Positions 33,911 through 43,433 are shown, counted from the first letter of the stretch. The stretch: DNA of 64,000 bases from Rathayibacter caricis DSM 15933 (GCF_003044275.1 NZ_PZPL01000001.1:124001-188000), one strand, 5' to 3'. Numbers and translations: made by a program. Notes: generated by a model from the sequence alone, not told the origin.

Positions 33911-34786
33911 TCAGAACCGCGCCGCCACCTCGTACAGCACCTCGTCGTCGCCCGCGTACAGCCCGTCGGCCCGGGGCCAGTGCGAGATCACGTCCGTGAA
34001 TCCGAGCTCCCCCGCCCGCCCGGCCATCTCCTCGAAGAGGTCGACGCTCGACAGCGAGTAGTGCGGCCCGGAGTCGAGTGACAGGTGCCGCTCGATCGAC
34101 CGCGGATCGCGCCCCGCCGCGTCCAGCGCGTCGTCGAGCCGCCCGCTCAGCGCGGCCACCGCCGACCACCACTCCTCGCTCGTCGTGCTCTCGGGCCCGG
34201 TGGTCACCCAGCCCTGCCCGCGCTCCGCGACGAGCGCGAGACCCTTCGGGCCGTTGGCCGCGAGCACGAAGGGCACGCGCGGACGCTGCGCCGGCTCGCC
34301 GACCATCCGGGCCCCGCGGGCCGTGAACCAGTCGCCCTCGATGTCGATCCCGCCCGAGCCCGGCTCCTCGTGCCGGAGCAGCACGTCCAGCGCCGTCACG
34401 AACTCCACGTAGCGCTCGTGCCGCTGCCGGGCCGCGTAAGCGGGCTGCCCGAGCACCGACGCGTCGAAGCCCGTCCCTCCCGAGCCCACGCCCAGCACGA
34501 AGCGCCCGCCGGCGATGTCGTCGACCGTCGCGACGTCCTTCGCGAACGGCACCGGATGCCGGAAGTTCGGCGACGCGACGAAGGTGCCGAGCCGGATCGT
34601 CTCGGTGACGAGCGCCGCCGCGGTGAGCGTGGGGATCGTCGCGTGCCACACCTGGTCGGCGAGCGAGCGCCACGACAGGTGGTCGTAGGTCCAGGCGTGA
34701 TCGAAGCCGAGCCCCTCCGCCGACTGCCACTTGCGGCGGGCGGTGGTCCAGGTCTCCTGCGGGAGGATGACGATGCCGTGGCGCAT
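33911..34786 (-). CDS. LLM-class flavin- or F420-dependent oxidoreductase
   Basis: The 291-residue protein has a luciferase-like TIM barrel: HGIVILPQETWTTARRKWQ, AWTYDHLSWRSLAD, ETIRLGTFVASPNFRHP, AKDVATVDDIAGGRFVLGVGSGG (a strongly conserved LLM motif) and VTTGPESTTSEEWWS. Residues resemble F420-using actinobacterial members, but the cofactor is inferred. A TACGCT -10 box lies 6 nt before its ATG, so it is probably leaderless. The C-terminal end faces the repeat array. Confidence 0.92.
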   Translation of the reverse strand: MRHGIVILPQETWTTARRKWQSAEGLGFDHAWTYDHLSWRSLADQVWHATIPTLTAAALVTETIRLGTFVASPNFRHPVPFAKDVATVDDIAGGRFVLGVGSGGTGFDASVLGQPAYAARQRHERYVEFVTALDVLLRHEEPGSGGIDIEGDWFTARGARMVGEPAQRPRVPFVLAANGPKGLALVAERGQGWVTTGPESTTSEEWWSAVAALSGRLDDALDAAGRDPRSIERHLSLDSGPHYSLSSVDLFEEMAGRAGELGFTDVISHWPRADGLYAGDDEVLYEVAARF

Positions 34787-34792
34787 CGTCCC

Positions 34793-34798
34793 AGCGTA
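34793..34798 (-). promoter_or_regulatory. -10 box of a leaderless transcript (LLM gene)
   Basis: The minus strand reads TACGCT, then GGGACG (6 nt), then the ATG. No ribosome site intervenes, as expected for leaderless mRNA. Confidence 0.65.
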
Positions 34799-34801
34799 GG
34801 G

Positions 34802-35248
34802 TCAGGCCCCCGCCTGCGTCGCCAGGATGTCGTCCCACTCCTCCGCGCGCTCCCAGCGGAAGCCGTGGCGCTCGTAGAGCCGCCGGGCGGGGCTGAGCTT
34901 CAGCACGTCGATCCGGAACGGCAGCCCCGCCCGGGCCTCCTCCGTCATCACGTGCCGCAGCACAGCGGAGCCGGTGCCCCGGCCCTGCGCGGACGTCGCG
35001 AGGTAGAAGTGCTCGATCCAGACCGCGTCGTCCTCGACGCGCGAGGCGATGCAGCCGACGTCGACGCCGTCGACCACGATCACCCGGGTGCGCTCGGGCA
35101 CGAATCCGTCGAGGAACCGGTGCCGCACGCGGTGCTCGTCGTAGCGGTCGAGCCGCTCGAGGTCGGGCCGCATCACGACGGCGCGGAGCTCCGCGATCCA
35201 CTCCGCGTCGTCGGCGGTCGCCGCCCGCAGACTCCAGTCAGCGGCCAC
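34802..35248 (-). CDS. GNAT-family N-acetyltransferase
   Basis: The 148-residue protein starts MAADWSLRAATADDAEWI, has the acetyl-CoA loop HFYLATSAQGRGTGSAV, and ends with LYERHGFRWERAEEWD. It overlaps the LysR-effector-like gene's 3' end by 11 nt and is probably translated from the same transcript. The substrate is unknown. Confidence 0.9.
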   Translation of the reverse strand: MAADWSLRAATADDAEWIAELRAVVMRPDLERLDRYDEHRVRHRFLDGFVPERTRVIVVDGVDVGCIASRVEDDAVWIEHFYLATSAQGRGTGSAVLRHVMTEEARAGLPFRIDVLKLSPARRLYERHGFRWERAEEWDDILATQAGA

Positions 35249-36170
35249 GGGGCTTCCGCGTGCGCCGCACGACGGCCTTCGCCGGGCCCGGACGTGCGGG
35301 CTTCTTCTTCCCGCCGCCCGCCTTCTCCGCCTTCTCGCGCGCCTCGCGGGCCTTGGCCTTCGCCGCCTTCGCGCGCGACTCGACCTTCGGCGTCGCGGCC
35401 GTGCCGCGCGTCGTGTTCGAGCTGCGGCCGCGGACCACGCCGATGAAGTCCTCGACGTCGTCCGTCTTCTCCTCCGTGACCCAGGCCAGGCGCACCGCGG
35501 TCGGCGCGACTCCTGAGACCGGCACCGCCCGCACGTCCTTGCGGCTGTGCACGCGGGCGACGGCCTGCGGCACGATCAGCACGCCCACGCCCGCGGCGAC
35601 CTGCTCGACGGCGTCGTCGAGTCCGGACATCCTCGGCAGCGGTCGCCGCGAGCCGTCGGCGATCTCCACCGCGACGGCCGCCCACTCCGGCACCGCCGAC
35701 GGCTCCTGCAGCAGGTGCTCGTCGGCCAGGTCGGCGACGTCGACCGACTCCGCGTCGGCGAAGGCGTGCTCGCGGCCGAGCACCACGACCGGCTGCTCGT
35801 CGTAGAGGTGGATGGCGCTGAGGAGGGAGGAGTCGACGTCGCCGCGGACGAACGCCACCTGCGCGCGGCCGTCGAGCAGCGCGCGCGGCGTCTCGTCCTC
35901 GTCGAGCGCCAGCACGCGAAGCGGCAGGTCCGCGCGGCGGTCGCCCCAGATGCGCGTCCACTTCGTCGGGGTGACCCCGGGCGCGAGGGCGACCGAGAAG
36001 ACCGGGCCGGCCGGCTCGTCCGCGTCCGCAGCGTCCGTCGCAGCCGTGTCGGTCTCAGCGGCGTCCGCCTCAGCAGCGTCCGTCTCGTCCCCCTCGACCG
36101 CAGCCTCGTCCAGGCGCTCCGTCCCGACGACGTCGGCGTCCTGCTGCGGGGTGTCCGGCTCGTCGCTCAT
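35238..36170 (-). CDS. LysR-type substrate-binding-domain protein without helix-turn-helix
   Basis: The 310-residue protein lacks the N-terminal DNA-binding domain of LysR regulators. Residues 1-55 are an acidic Asp/Glu/Ala-rich tail; residues about 58-255 form a LysR effector-binding domain (FSVALAPGVTPTKW, LPLRVLALDEDETPRALLDGRAQVAFVR, MSGLDDAVEQVAAGVGVLIVPQAV in parts); the C-terminal 50 residues are very basic (KAKAREAREKAEKAGGGKKK). The basic tail might contact nucleic acid. It is divergent from the DUF5997 gene, and this pair is often conserved together in actinobacteria (family knowledge). The function is unknown. Confidence 0.85.
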   Translation of the reverse strand: MSDEPDTPQQDADVVGTERLDEAAVEGDETDAAEADAAETDTAATDAADADEPAGPVFSVALAPGVTPTKWTRIWGDRRADLPLRVLALDEDETPRALLDGRAQVAFVRGDVDSSLLSAIHLYDEQPVVVLGREHAFADAESVDVADLADEHLLQEPSAVPEWAAVAVEIADGSRRPLPRMSGLDDAVEQVAAGVGVLIVPQAVARVHSRKDVRAVPVSGVAPTAVRLAWVTEEKTDDVEDFIGVVRGRSSNTTRGTAATPKVESRAKAAKAKAREAREKAEKAGGGKKKPARPGPAKAVVRRTRKPRGR

Positions 36171-36176
36171 CCGTCC

Positions 36177-36182
36177 AGGGTA
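36177..36182 (-). promoter_or_regulatory. -10 box of a leaderless transcript (LysR-effector-like gene)
   Basis: The minus strand reads TACCCT, GGACGG (6 nt) and ATG. It faces the promoter of the DUF5997 gene with only 20 bp between the two -10 boxes. Confidence 0.65.
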
Positions 36183-36201
36183 GGCGCTGTGCGCGCGACG
36201 G

Positions 36202-36207
36202 TAGGGT
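36202..36207 (+). promoter_or_regulatory. -10 box of a leaderless transcript (DUF5997 gene)
   Basis: TAGGGT is followed by TGCCGC (6 nt) and the ATG at 36214. Together with the site at 36177 it forms a back-to-back leaderless promoter pair. Confidence 0.65.
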
Positions 36208-36213
36208 TGCCGC

Positions 36214-36594
36214 ATGGCCAAGGCGACACAGACGATGAAGGCTGCGACCGCGGCGAAGAAGCTCCAGATCTTCCTGCCCGCGACTCCGGAGGAGTTCCAG
36301 GAGTCGGCGATCACGCGCGAGCAGTACGACGAGCTCGTCGCGAACCCGCCCGCGTGGCTCGTGGAGCTGCGCGAGAACGGCCCGCACCCCCGTCCCGTCA
36401 TCGCCTCGCGGCTGAACGTCTCGATCTCGGGGCTCGCCCGCGGCGGCCTCACCGAGGCGCTCACGACCGACGAGATCCAGGCCCTCCTCGACGAGGTGCC
36501 CGAGTGGCTCCGCGTCGAGCAGAACCGCTACGCCGAGGTGCGCCGCGAGCAGGCCCGCCTGAAGTCCGAGCGCGCCGCCAAGGCCGCCGAGTAG
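36214..36594 (+). CDS. DUF5997 family protein
   Basis: The 126-residue protein has a basic N-terminus (KATQTMKAATAAKKLQIFLPAT) and 'REQYDELVANPPAWLVELRENGPHPRPVIASRLNVSISGLARGG', typical of DUF5997, with a helical C-terminus rich in Arg/Glu. No signal peptide or known motif is seen. It is leaderless and divergent from the LysR-effector-like gene. The PVIASRLNVSISGLARGG part looks like a small DNA-recognition segment, but this is a guess. Confidence 0.85.
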   Translation: MAKATQTMKAATAAKKLQIFLPATPEEFQESAITREQYDELVANPPAWLVELRENGPHPRPVIASRLNVSISGLARGGLTEALTTDEIQALLDEVPEWLRVEQNRYAEVRREQARLKSERAAKAAE

Positions 36595-36618
36595 CCTCCC
36601 CGACCCCGGTCCGTCCCT

Positions 36619-37644
36619 CTACTGGTTCGAGAACGCCGCGTCGAACGATGCCGTCGGCGTCTTCCAGAGCAGCGAGCGGATGAACCCCACGGCCTCCGCC
36701 GCCCCGTGCAGTCGGTCCATCCCCGCGTCCTCCCACTCGATCGAGATCGGGCCGGAGTAGCCGATCGCCTCGAGCGCCCGGAACGCGTCCTCCCACGGCA
36801 CGTCCCCGTGTCCGGTCGAGACGAAGTCCCAGCCGCGCCGCGGGTCGCCCCACGGCAGGTGCGAGCCGAGCACGCCCGCGCGGCCGTTCTGCGGACGCAT
36901 CCGCGTGTCCTTGCAGTCGACGTGGTGGATCCGGTCCTTGAAGTCCCAGAGGAACCCGACCGGGTCGATGTTCTGCCACATCATGTGCGACGGGTCCCAG
37001 TTGAAGCCGAACGACTTCCGGTGGTCGATCGCCTCGAGCGTCCGCACGCTCGACCAGTAGTCGTAGGCGATCTCGGACGGGTGCACCTCGTGGGCGAACA
37101 CGACGCCCTGGGCGTCGAACTCGTCCAGGATCGGGTTCCAGCGCGTCGCGAAGTCCTGGTACCCCTCCTCGATGACCGAGGCCGGCACCGGCGGGAACTG
37201 CGCCACGTACGGCCAGATCTTCGACCCCGTGAAGCCGACGACCACGTCCACCCCGAGCTTGCGGGCGACGCGGGCCGAGCGCTTCATGTCCTCGGCCGCC
37301 CGCTGCCGCACGCCCTCAGGGTCGCCGTCGCCCCAGGTGTAGTCCCGGACGAGGGCCTTGTGGCGGAAGTCGATCGGGTCGTCGCAGACGGCCTGGCCGG
37401 TGAGGTGGTTCGAGATCGCGAAGACCTCGAGTCCGTGGCGGTCCAGGATCTCGCGCCGCGACGCGACGTACGAGTCGTCCTCGTCGGCGCGCCGGAGGTC
37501 GAGGTGGTCGCCCGACGCCGCGATCTCGAGGCCGTCGTAGCCCCACTCGGAGGCCAGGCGCGCCACCTCCTCGAAGGGCAGATCCGCCCACTGGCCCGTG
37601 AACAGGGTCACCGGGTGCGTGGCGGCGTAGGTCTTCTCGCTCAT
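36619..37644 (-). CDS. Sugar phosphate isomerase/epimerase, xylose-isomerase-like TIM barrel
   Basis: The 341-residue protein is an AP-endonuclease-2/IolE-like barrel: [62 protein letters not shown] (metal Glu/His), [28 protein letters not shown] (metal His/Asp) and '[15 protein letters not shown]' (metal Glu), quoted in parts. It is the last gene of a four-gene minus operon with two Gfo/Idh/MocA dehydrogenases and another isomerase, so it likely isomerises a keto-sugar from an unknown sugar or cyclitol. Confidence 0.9.
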   Translation of the reverse strand: MSEKTYAATHPVTLFTGQWADLPFEEVARLASEWGYDGLEIAASGDHLDLRRADEDDSYVASRREILDRHGLEVFAISNHLTGQAVCDDPIDFRHKALVRDYTWGDGDPEGVRQRAAEDMKRSARVARKLGVDVVVGFTGSKIWPYVAQFPPVPASVIEEGYQDFATRWNPILDEFDAQGVVFAHEVHPSEIAYDYWSSVRTLEAIDHRKSFGFNWDPSHMMWQNIDPVGFLWDFKDRIHHVDCKDTRMRPQNGRAGVLGSHLPWGDPRRGWDFVSTGHGDVPWEDAFRALEAIGYSGPISIEWEDAGMDRLHGAAEAVGFIRSLLWKTPTASFDAAFSNQ

Positions 37645-37685
37645 GGCGCTGTCTCCTTCGACAGGGGTGTCAGACGACAGGGGTG

Positions 37686-38774
37686 TCAGAGCGCGCCGGG
37701 CACGGTGACCCAGGCGCCGGAGTCGGCCGCGTCGAGCACGGCCTGGGTGATGCGGGCGGCGCGGAGTCCGTCGTCGAACGTCGGCAGACCCTCGACCTCG
37801 GCTCCGGCGATCGCAGCGTAGGTGTCGCGGGCGAACGCGGCGAACGCGTCCTGATAGCCCATCGGATGCCCGCTGGGCACGATCGAGAGGCGGGCCGCGT
37901 CGGGAGCGAGGATCGCGCCGTCGCGCGGCACGAGCACCGCGCTGTCGCGGCGCCCGACCCAGAGTGTCTCGGGCAGCTCCTGCTCGAAGCGCAGCGACTC
38001 CTCGAGTCCCGACACCTCCAGCACGAGCTCGTTCCGGTGCCCGGCGGTGACCTGCGAGACGAGCAGGGTGCCGACGGCGCCACCCGCCAGACGGACGATC
38101 GCCCCGGCCACGTCCTCGGTCTCGACCGCGCGGCCGCCCCGCTCGGCGTGGATCGTGCTCGTGATCGCCGCGAGAGCCTCGATCCGCTCGCCCGTCACGA
38201 ACTCGAGCAGGTCGACCAGGTGCGAGCCGATGTCGCCGAAGGCGCGCGAGCGCCCGCCGGCGGCCGGATCCACGCGCCAATTGTCCTCGGACGCGCCCAG
38301 CAGCCAGTCCTGCAGGTAGCTGCCGCGCACCGTGACCAGTCGACCGGTCTCTCCTGCAACGACCCGGGCGCGCGCCTCGCGCACCATCGGGTGGAACCGG
38401 TAGGCGAACGGCACCGTCGCGACGATCCCCGCGGCGGACGCGGCGCTGGCGAGCGACTCCGCCTCGGCCACCGTCGCGGCCAGCGGCTTCTCGCAGACCA
38501 CGTGCTTCCCCGCTGCGATCGCAGCCAGGGCGAGCTCGGCGTGCGACGCGTTGGGCGTGCAGACGTGGATCACGTCGATGTCGTCGTCCTCGATCAGCGC
38601 CCGCGCGTCGGCGTAAGCGCGCTCGAAGCCGAGCTCGCCCGCCGCCTTCTCGCCCTTCTCCGGGCTGGAGGAGGCGACGCCGGCCAGGACCGCGCCGGCG
38701 CTCCGGGCCGCCCGGCTGTGCACGGCGGCCATGAACCCGCCGCCGAGCACGCCGACGCGCAGGGCTCCGCCCAT
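37686..38774 (-). CDS. Gfo/Idh/MocA-family oxidoreductase
   Basis: The 362-residue NAD(P)-dependent enzyme has a Rossmann start [15 protein letters not shown], then [19 protein letters not shown] and [20 protein letters not shown], the Lys motif CEKP common to the family. The C-terminal domain holds [15 protein letters not shown]. It starts within the stop codon of the next upstream dehydrogenase gene (TGATG) and belongs to the sugar operon. The substrate is a sugar or inositol (family role). Confidence 0.92.
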   Translation of the reverse strand: MGGALRVGVLGGGFMAAVHSRAARSAGAVLAGVASSSPEKGEKAAGELGFERAYADARALIEDDDIDVIHVCTPNASHAELALAAIAAGKHVVCEKPLAATVAEAESLASAASAAGIVATVPFAYRFHPMVREARARVVAGETGRLVTVRGSYLQDWLLGASEDNWRVDPAAGGRSRAFGDIGSHLVDLLEFVTGERIEALAAITSTIHAERGGRAVETEDVAGAIVRLAGGAVGTLLVSQVTAGHRNELVLEVSGLEESLRFEQELPETLWVGRRDSAVLVPRDGAILAPDAARLSIVPSGHPMGYQDAFAAFARDTYAAIAGAEVEGLPTFDDGLRAARITQAVLDAADSGAWVTVPGAL

Positions 38775-39883
38775 CAGACCAGGGTCGCTTCGCTCGGGTC
38801 CCAGTCCTCGGGGACCGCCGGGCGCGGCGCGACGGTGCTCTCGACGAGCACCTTCTCGCCCGTCTCGGCCGCCTCGAGGAGCGACAGCATCACGTCGGTG
38901 ACGTGGTACGCGAGGTCGCCGGACGCCGCCTCGGGCCGATCGGCCCGGATCGCCCGGGCGAGCTCGAGCACCCCGGTGCCGCGCGAGAACGTCGAGCCGG
39001 TGGCCGTGATGACCTCCGGCTCCTTCTCGCCGCGGCGGTACAGGGTGACCTCGCCGTCGTGCATGTTGGGGTCCGGCAGCACGAGCGTGCCCTCGGAGCC
39101 GTTGATCTCGACGAAGCCCATCCGCTGCATGCTCGACTCGAAGCTCCAGACGCCCTGCGCCGAGGCGCCGGACTCGAAGCGGAGCAGTCCGCCGATGTGC
39201 GTCGGGATCGTGACCGGGAACTCGGTCCCCTCGCGCGGGCCGGAGCCGACGACGCGGGTGGTGCGCGCCTGCGAGGACACCGCGGTGACGCTCTCGACCG
39301 GGCCGAGGTTCTGCACGAGGGTCGTGATGTAGTACGGCCCCATGTCCAGCAGCGGGCCGCCGCCGGGCGCGAAGAAGAACTCGGGGTTCGGGTGCCAGCC
39401 CTCGGGGCCGGGGCCCTGGAACAACGTGATGGCCGAGAGGGGCGTGCCGATGGCTCCGCTCTCGATGACCCGCTGCGCGGTCTGCAGGCCCGCGCCGAGG
39501 AAGGTGTCCGGTGCCGTCGCGACGCGCAGCCCCTTCTCCTTCGCCAGCGCCAGCAGCTCGACGCCGCTGTCGCGGTCGAGCGAGAAGGGCTTCTCGGTCC
39601 AGACGTGCTTGCCGGCCTCGAGAGCCCGGCGCGCGACCTCGACGTGCGCGGCCGGGATCGTCAGATTGACGACGATCTCGATGCCGGGGTGCGCGAGCAG
39701 CTCCTCGACGGTGCCCGATCCCGGGACACCGAACGCCTCGGCCTGGGCCTTCGCGCGCTCGAGGTCGATGTCGGCCACGAAGAGCACCTCGAGGTCGGGG
39801 AAGACCGTGAGGTTGGTGAGGTACTGCGTGCTGATGTTCCCGGCGCCGATGACGCCGACGCCGACGCGTCCCGCGCCGCTCAT
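38774..39883 (-). CDS. Gfo/Idh/MocA-family oxidoreductase
   Basis: The 369-residue protein has [38 protein letters not shown] (TEKP motif) and [16 protein letters not shown] in the C-terminal catalytic domain. It differs clearly from its neighbour, so the two probably act on successive or opposite steps, such as oxidation then reduction. It is coupled to both neighbours (ATGA upstream, TGATG downstream). Confidence 0.92.
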   Translation of the reverse strand: MSGAGRVGVGVIGAGNISTQYLTNLTVFPDLEVLFVADIDLERAKAQAEAFGVPGSGTVEELLAHPGIEIVVNLTIPAAHVEVARRALEAGKHVWTEKPFSLDRDSGVELLALAKEKGLRVATAPDTFLGAGLQTAQRVIESGAIGTPLSAITLFQGPGPEGWHPNPEFFFAPGGGPLLDMGPYYITTLVQNLGPVESVTAVSSQARTTRVVGSGPREGTEFPVTIPTHIGGLLRFESGASAQGVWSFESSMQRMGFVEINGSEGTLVLPDPNMHDGEVTLYRRGEKEPEVITATGSTFSRGTGVLELARAIRADRPEAASGDLAYHVTDVMLSLLEAAETGEKVLVESTVAPRPAVPEDWDPSEATLV

Positions 39884-40635
39884 GCGGAGAGCTCCGAGAC
39901 GTAGGAGAAGCCGGTGGTCAGGCCCTCGAAGATGTCGCCCGCGTAGGCGTCGAACTCGAGCACGGGGAGCGCCTGCGGGGCGGCGGCGAGGATCGACGGG
40001 ATGTCCATCGCGCCCTTCCCGGCCGGAAGCTGCTCCTGCGTGTCGCTCGAGACCGGGCCGTCCTTGATGTGGAGGAAGCGGACCTTGTCGCCGAGGCGGC
40101 CGAGCACCGCGGCGGGGTCGTCGCCGCCGACCGCGGCCCAGTAGGTGTCCAGCTCGAGCACGATCCGGTCGTCGAGCAGGCTCGCGAGGTGCTCGAAGGC
40201 GCTGAGGCCGTCCACGCGGTTCTCGAACTCGAACGCGTGGTTGTGGTAGCCGAGGGTGAGCCCGCGCGAGGCGGCGGAGTCGACGAGCGCGTTGAGCTCG
40301 TCGGCGATCGTCTTCACGTCGTCGGCGGTGGTCCAGCGGGTCGGGTCCACGTGCGGATCGATCACGGTCTGCACGCCGAGCGACGCGGCGATGTCGAGGA
40401 TCTCGTCGACGGAGGTGCCCTCCTGCGGTCCGAGGAGGCGCGCGTGGGCGCTGGGTGCCGTCAGGCCGCTGGCGGGCAGCGCCGAGCGGTAGCCCTCCGC
40501 GAGGTCGACGAACGAGAAGAGCTCGACCTTCGTGAAGCCGATGCCGGCGAGGCGGTCGAGGGTGGCGGGCAGGTCGGCGGCGAGCGGCTCGCGGACCGAG
40601 TAGAGCTGGACGGAGAGGTCTGTGGATGTGGCCAC
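39880..40635 (-). CDS. Sugar phosphate isomerase/epimerase, TIM-barrel
   Basis: The 251-residue protein starts VATSTDLSVQLYSVREPL at a GTG with AGGAG 8 nt upstream. It has FTKVELFSF, TVIDPHVDPTRW, LGYHNHAFEFENRVDG (metal Glu/His), LELDTYWAAVGG and FLHIKDGPVSSD (metal), typical of the smaller IolE/IolI-like barrel family. It is the first gene of the operon and has its own promoter just upstream. Confidence 0.92.
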   Translation of the reverse strand: MATSTDLSVQLYSVREPLAADLPATLDRLAGIGFTKVELFSFVDLAEGYRSALPASGLTAPSAHARLLGPQEGTSVDEILDIAASLGVQTVIDPHVDPTRWTTADDVKTIADELNALVDSAASRGLTLGYHNHAFEFENRVDGLSAFEHLASLLDDRIVLELDTYWAAVGGDDPAAVLGRLGDKVRFLHIKDGPVSSDTQEQLPAGKGAMDIPSILAAAPQALPVLEFDAYAGDIFEGLTTGFSYVSELSA

Positions 40636-40675
40636 CGGGGGTGCTCCTGATCGACGTCGAACGTGGGTGCTCCGA

Positions 40676-40704
40676 ACCCTACGCGGACTTTTGACCGGCA
40701 ACAA
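40676..40704 (-). promoter_or_regulatory. Promoter of the sugar-isomerase operon
   Basis: On the minus strand TTGTTG (40699-40704) and TAGGGT (40676-40681) are 17 bp apart. It stands in the gap shared with the ROK gene (40636-40780), where that gene's promoter and a repressor site must also lie. No clear palindrome is seen, which is unusual for a ROK-controlled operon. Confidence 0.55.
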
Positions 40705-40780
40705 GCAGAACTTCGCGACTCCGCAGGAGAAGTCGGTTGCGTCGCCAGCAGAAGGCCCGGTGCTGTGGTTGACTTCCGCC

Positions 40781-41928
40781 ATGCCGACCCGCCGCCGCTC
40801 CGCCACGAGCGCGCAGGGCGAGCTGCTCCTCCTCCTCTCCGACGGAGACGCCCGCACCCGCGCCGACGTGGTCGCCGAGACCGGGCTCCCCCGCGCGGCG
40901 GTCTCGGCCCAGCTCGACCTGCTGGCCGCCACCGGCCTCGTCGTCCGGCGCGACGACGCCCCCTCCTCCGGCGGCCGCCCCGCCGCCCGCATCGCCTTCG
41001 ACCCGAGCGCCCGCAGCCTGCTGGCGATCGACCTCGGGGCCGCGCACGCGACCATCGCCCTCACCGACCTCGACGGCGTCGTCCTGGCCGAGAGACGCGA
41101 GGCGATCGCGATCGCCGACGGACCGCTCGCCGTCCTGGGCCACGCACTCGACACCGCCGCCGCCCTGCTCGCCGGGGCCCCGCCGCGGGCCCGCTCGCCG
41201 GCGTCGGCGTCGGCGTCCCCGGGCCGGTCGAGCACGCCACCGGCCGCCCGGTGAAGCCGCCGATCATGCCCGGCTGGGACCGCTTCGACATCCCCGCCTT
41301 CGTCGCGCGCACCCTGCCCGTGCCCGTGCTCGTCGACAACGACGTGAACCTCCTGGCCCTGGGCGAGCACGCCGACCACTACGCCGGCGTCGACGACCTC
41401 CTCTACGTGAAGGTGTCCACCGGCATCGGCGCCGGCATCGTCAGCGGAGGCGCGCTGCAGCGCGGCGCCCTGGGCGCGGCCGGCGATCTCGGGCACGTGC
41501 AGGTGCCGGGCGATCACGGCGACGCCGACCTCGAGGCGATCGCGAGCGGCTCCGCGATCGCCCGCCGGCTGGGCGGCGACGTGAGCAGCACCTCCGACGT
41601 CGTGCGGCTGCTGAACGCGGGCGACCCGACGGCCGTCGAGCTGACCCGGGCCGCCGGCCGCGACATCGGCGAGGTGCTCGCCACCTGCGTGAACCTGCTC
41701 AACCCCTCGGTCATCGTCATCGGCGGCAGCATCGCGGAGGCGAGCCACGAGGTCCTCGCGGGCGTCCGGGAGGTCGTCTACCGCCGCTCCCTCCCCCTGG
41801 CCACCCGCTCCCTCGACATCGTGCAGGCCTCCGGCGACCGCGGCGGCGGCGTCCGCGGCGCCGCCCTGATGGTGCGTCGGCACCTCCTCTCCCCCGCGGT
41901 CGTCGACTCCTTCCTCGCGGCCTCCTGA
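40781..41928 (+). pseudogene. ROK-family transcriptional regulator with frameshift
   Basis: The first part (40781 to about 41190, ATG start) encodes a winged-helix domain (residues about 10-60: ELLLLLSDGDARTRADVV, AAVSAQLDLLAATGLVV) and the start of an ASKHA sugar-kinase-like domain. Reading then passes out of frame; the ROK domain continues one base back in phase from about 41195: GVGVGVPGPVEHATG, VLVDNDVNLLALGEHADHY, KVSTGIGAGIVSGG, NLLNPSVIVIGGSIAEAS, to a stop at 41928. The crossover is a G/C-run (GCGGGCCCGC near 41185-41195), so a one-base deletion or sequencing error is likely. It is divergent from the sugar operon it would repress. Confidence 0.75.
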
Positions 41929-42033
41929 CCTGCACCCGCAGTCCTCCGGATCCTGCGAGATCTCGCGCTCGGCGAACGCCGGAGCCCCGCGTGCCGATTC
42001 GGCAGCGCCTGGGAACGGGCGCAGAATGGATCG

Positions 42034-42681
42034 GTGCCCGATCTGCAGCTCACGTTCCCCTGGGAGACGCAGCCCGTCTTCCGGGAGGCCGAGCCGCCGC
42101 ACCTGAAGCGCGTCGTCGCCCACTCCGGTGATCGCGTCGCCTGGCTGCGCGCCCGCTCCCGGGGCATCACGGCGACGGATGTGGCCCGCCTCTCCTCGGC
42201 CGCCGCGATCGACCGCGTCGCGCTCGACAAGCTCTACGGCAGCGGCTTCGGCGGCAACGCGTTCACCGACCACGGCCGGGCCCGCGAGCCCGAGATCGCC
42301 GCATGGGTGCACCGCGAGCACGAGATCGAACCCAGCAGCACCCTCTTCCACGCGAGCCAGGAGCGACGCCACCTCGCCACCCCCGACGGCATCGGCCTGC
42401 GCGAGGACGGCCGGCTGGAGCTCTGCGAGATCAAGACCACGACCAAGCCCTGGCGCAGCATCCCGCGCCACTACCTCCGGCAGGTCTTCTGGCAGCAGTA
42501 CGTGCTCGGGGCCGAGCGCACGCTGGTCGTCTGGGAGCAGCACCGCGACTTCGTCCCGATCGACGCCGAGCCCGAGTTCCGCTGGGTCGACCGCGACGAG
42601 GACGAGATCCACGTCCTGGTCCGCCTCGCGGGCATGCTGATGGCCGAGCTGCACGAGAGAACCCGCGCGGGCGCGCGGTGA
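42034..42681 (+). CDS. YqaJ-family viral recombinase-like nuclease
   Basis: The 215-residue protein has an N-terminal strand and helix (WLRARSRGITATDVARLSSAAAIDR), GGNAFTDHGRAREPEIAAWV and the PD-(D/E)xK motif 'SQERRHLATPDGIGLREDGRLELCEIKTTTKPW' (Asp, E-x-K; quoted in parts), then YLRQVFWQQYVLGAERTLVV. This is the lambda-exonuclease fold of YqaJ. It is a single gene with no phage neighbours, so it is probably resident. The GTG start fits; CAGAAT 6 nt before it suggests a leaderless transcript. It overlaps the next gene by GTGA. Confidence 0.9.
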   Translation: MPDLQLTFPWETQPVFREAEPPHLKRVVAHSGDRVAWLRARSRGITATDVARLSSAAAIDRVALDKLYGSGFGGNAFTDHGRAREPEIAAWVHREHEIEPSSTLFHASQERRHLATPDGIGLREDGRLELCEIKTTTKPWRSIPRHYLRQVFWQQYVLGAERTLVVWEQHRDFVPIDAEPEFRWVDRDEDEIHVLVRLAGMLMAELHERTRAGAR

Positions 42682-43433
42682 CCGTCCTCCTCCTCCACGG
42701 CCTGGGCGGCGACCGCTCCCAGCCGCTGGGGCTGCTCCGTCCGGCGCTGCCCGCCGGAAGCGAGGTGATCGCGCCCGACGTCCGCGCGCACGGCGCCTCC
42801 GAGCTCCTGGGCTCGAGCGCCGACTTCTCGCTCGACTCCCTCGCCGACGAGGTCACCGAGCAGGTCGTCCGGGCCGGAGCCGCGCACAAGCCGCTCACGG
42901 TGCTCGGCATCTCGATGGGCGCGGCGATCGCCCTGCGCCTCGCCGCCCGGCGGTTCCTGCCGATCGACCGCGCCGTCTTCGTCCGTCCCGCGTTCACCTC
43001 GGAGCCCCTTCCCGAGAACCTCGCGGTGTTCCCCGTCCTCGCCCAGCTGCTGCACGACCACGGCGCCAAACGCGGCGAGCGGGTGTTCCGCGCGTCCGGG
43101 CTCTTCCACCGCGCTCAGGAGGAGTCGCCCGCGGGCGCCGAGGCGCTCGCGCAGCAGTTCCGCGCGCCGAAGGCCGAGGAGCGCGCCGTCCGCCTCGCCG
43201 AGATCCCGCGGAACGCGGCCTACCGCGACTCCACCGAGCTGGCGCAGGTCATCGCGCGGACGCTCGTGATCGCCGCCGAGCGCGATCCGGTGCACCCGGT
43301 CGCCGTCGCGGAGCAGTGGGCGAGAGGTCTTCCGGAGGCACGGCTCGAGCGGGTCCCGCCGCGGGACGACGGCCAGCAGCGGCAGACGGAGCTGCTGCGG
43401 GGACACGTCCGCGACTGGCTCGCGCAGAGCTGA
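42678..43433 (+). CDS. Alpha/beta-fold hydrolase
   Basis: The 251-residue protein starts VTVLLLHGLGGDRSQPLG (oxyanion HG) at a GTG that overlaps the previous stop. It has a nucleophile elbow VLGISMGAAIALRLA (Ser about 80), AERDPVHPVA (Asp) and a final segment 'RVPPRDDGQQRQTELLRGH'. A clear catalytic His is not obvious near the C-terminus. The last 185 nt are overlapped by the opposite-strand DUF998-like frame. Confidence 0.85.
   Translation: MTVLLLHGLGGDRSQPLGLLRPALPAGSEVIAPDVRAHGASELLGSSADFSLDSLADEVTEQVVRAGAAHKPLTVLGISMGAAIALRLAARRFLPIDRAVFVRPAFTSEPLPENLAVFPVLAQLLHDHGAKRGERVFRASGLFHRAQEESPAGAEALAQQFRAPKAEERAVRLAEIPRNAAYRDSTELAQVIARTLVIAAERDPVHPVAVAEQWARGLPEARLERVPPRDDGQQRQTELLRGHVRDWLAQS

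Noticed and set aside
42034..42681. Prophage remnant suggested by the YqaJ domain
   Set aside because: No integrase, capsid, terminase or attachment repeat is nearby and flanking genes are housekeeping; the gene looks resident.
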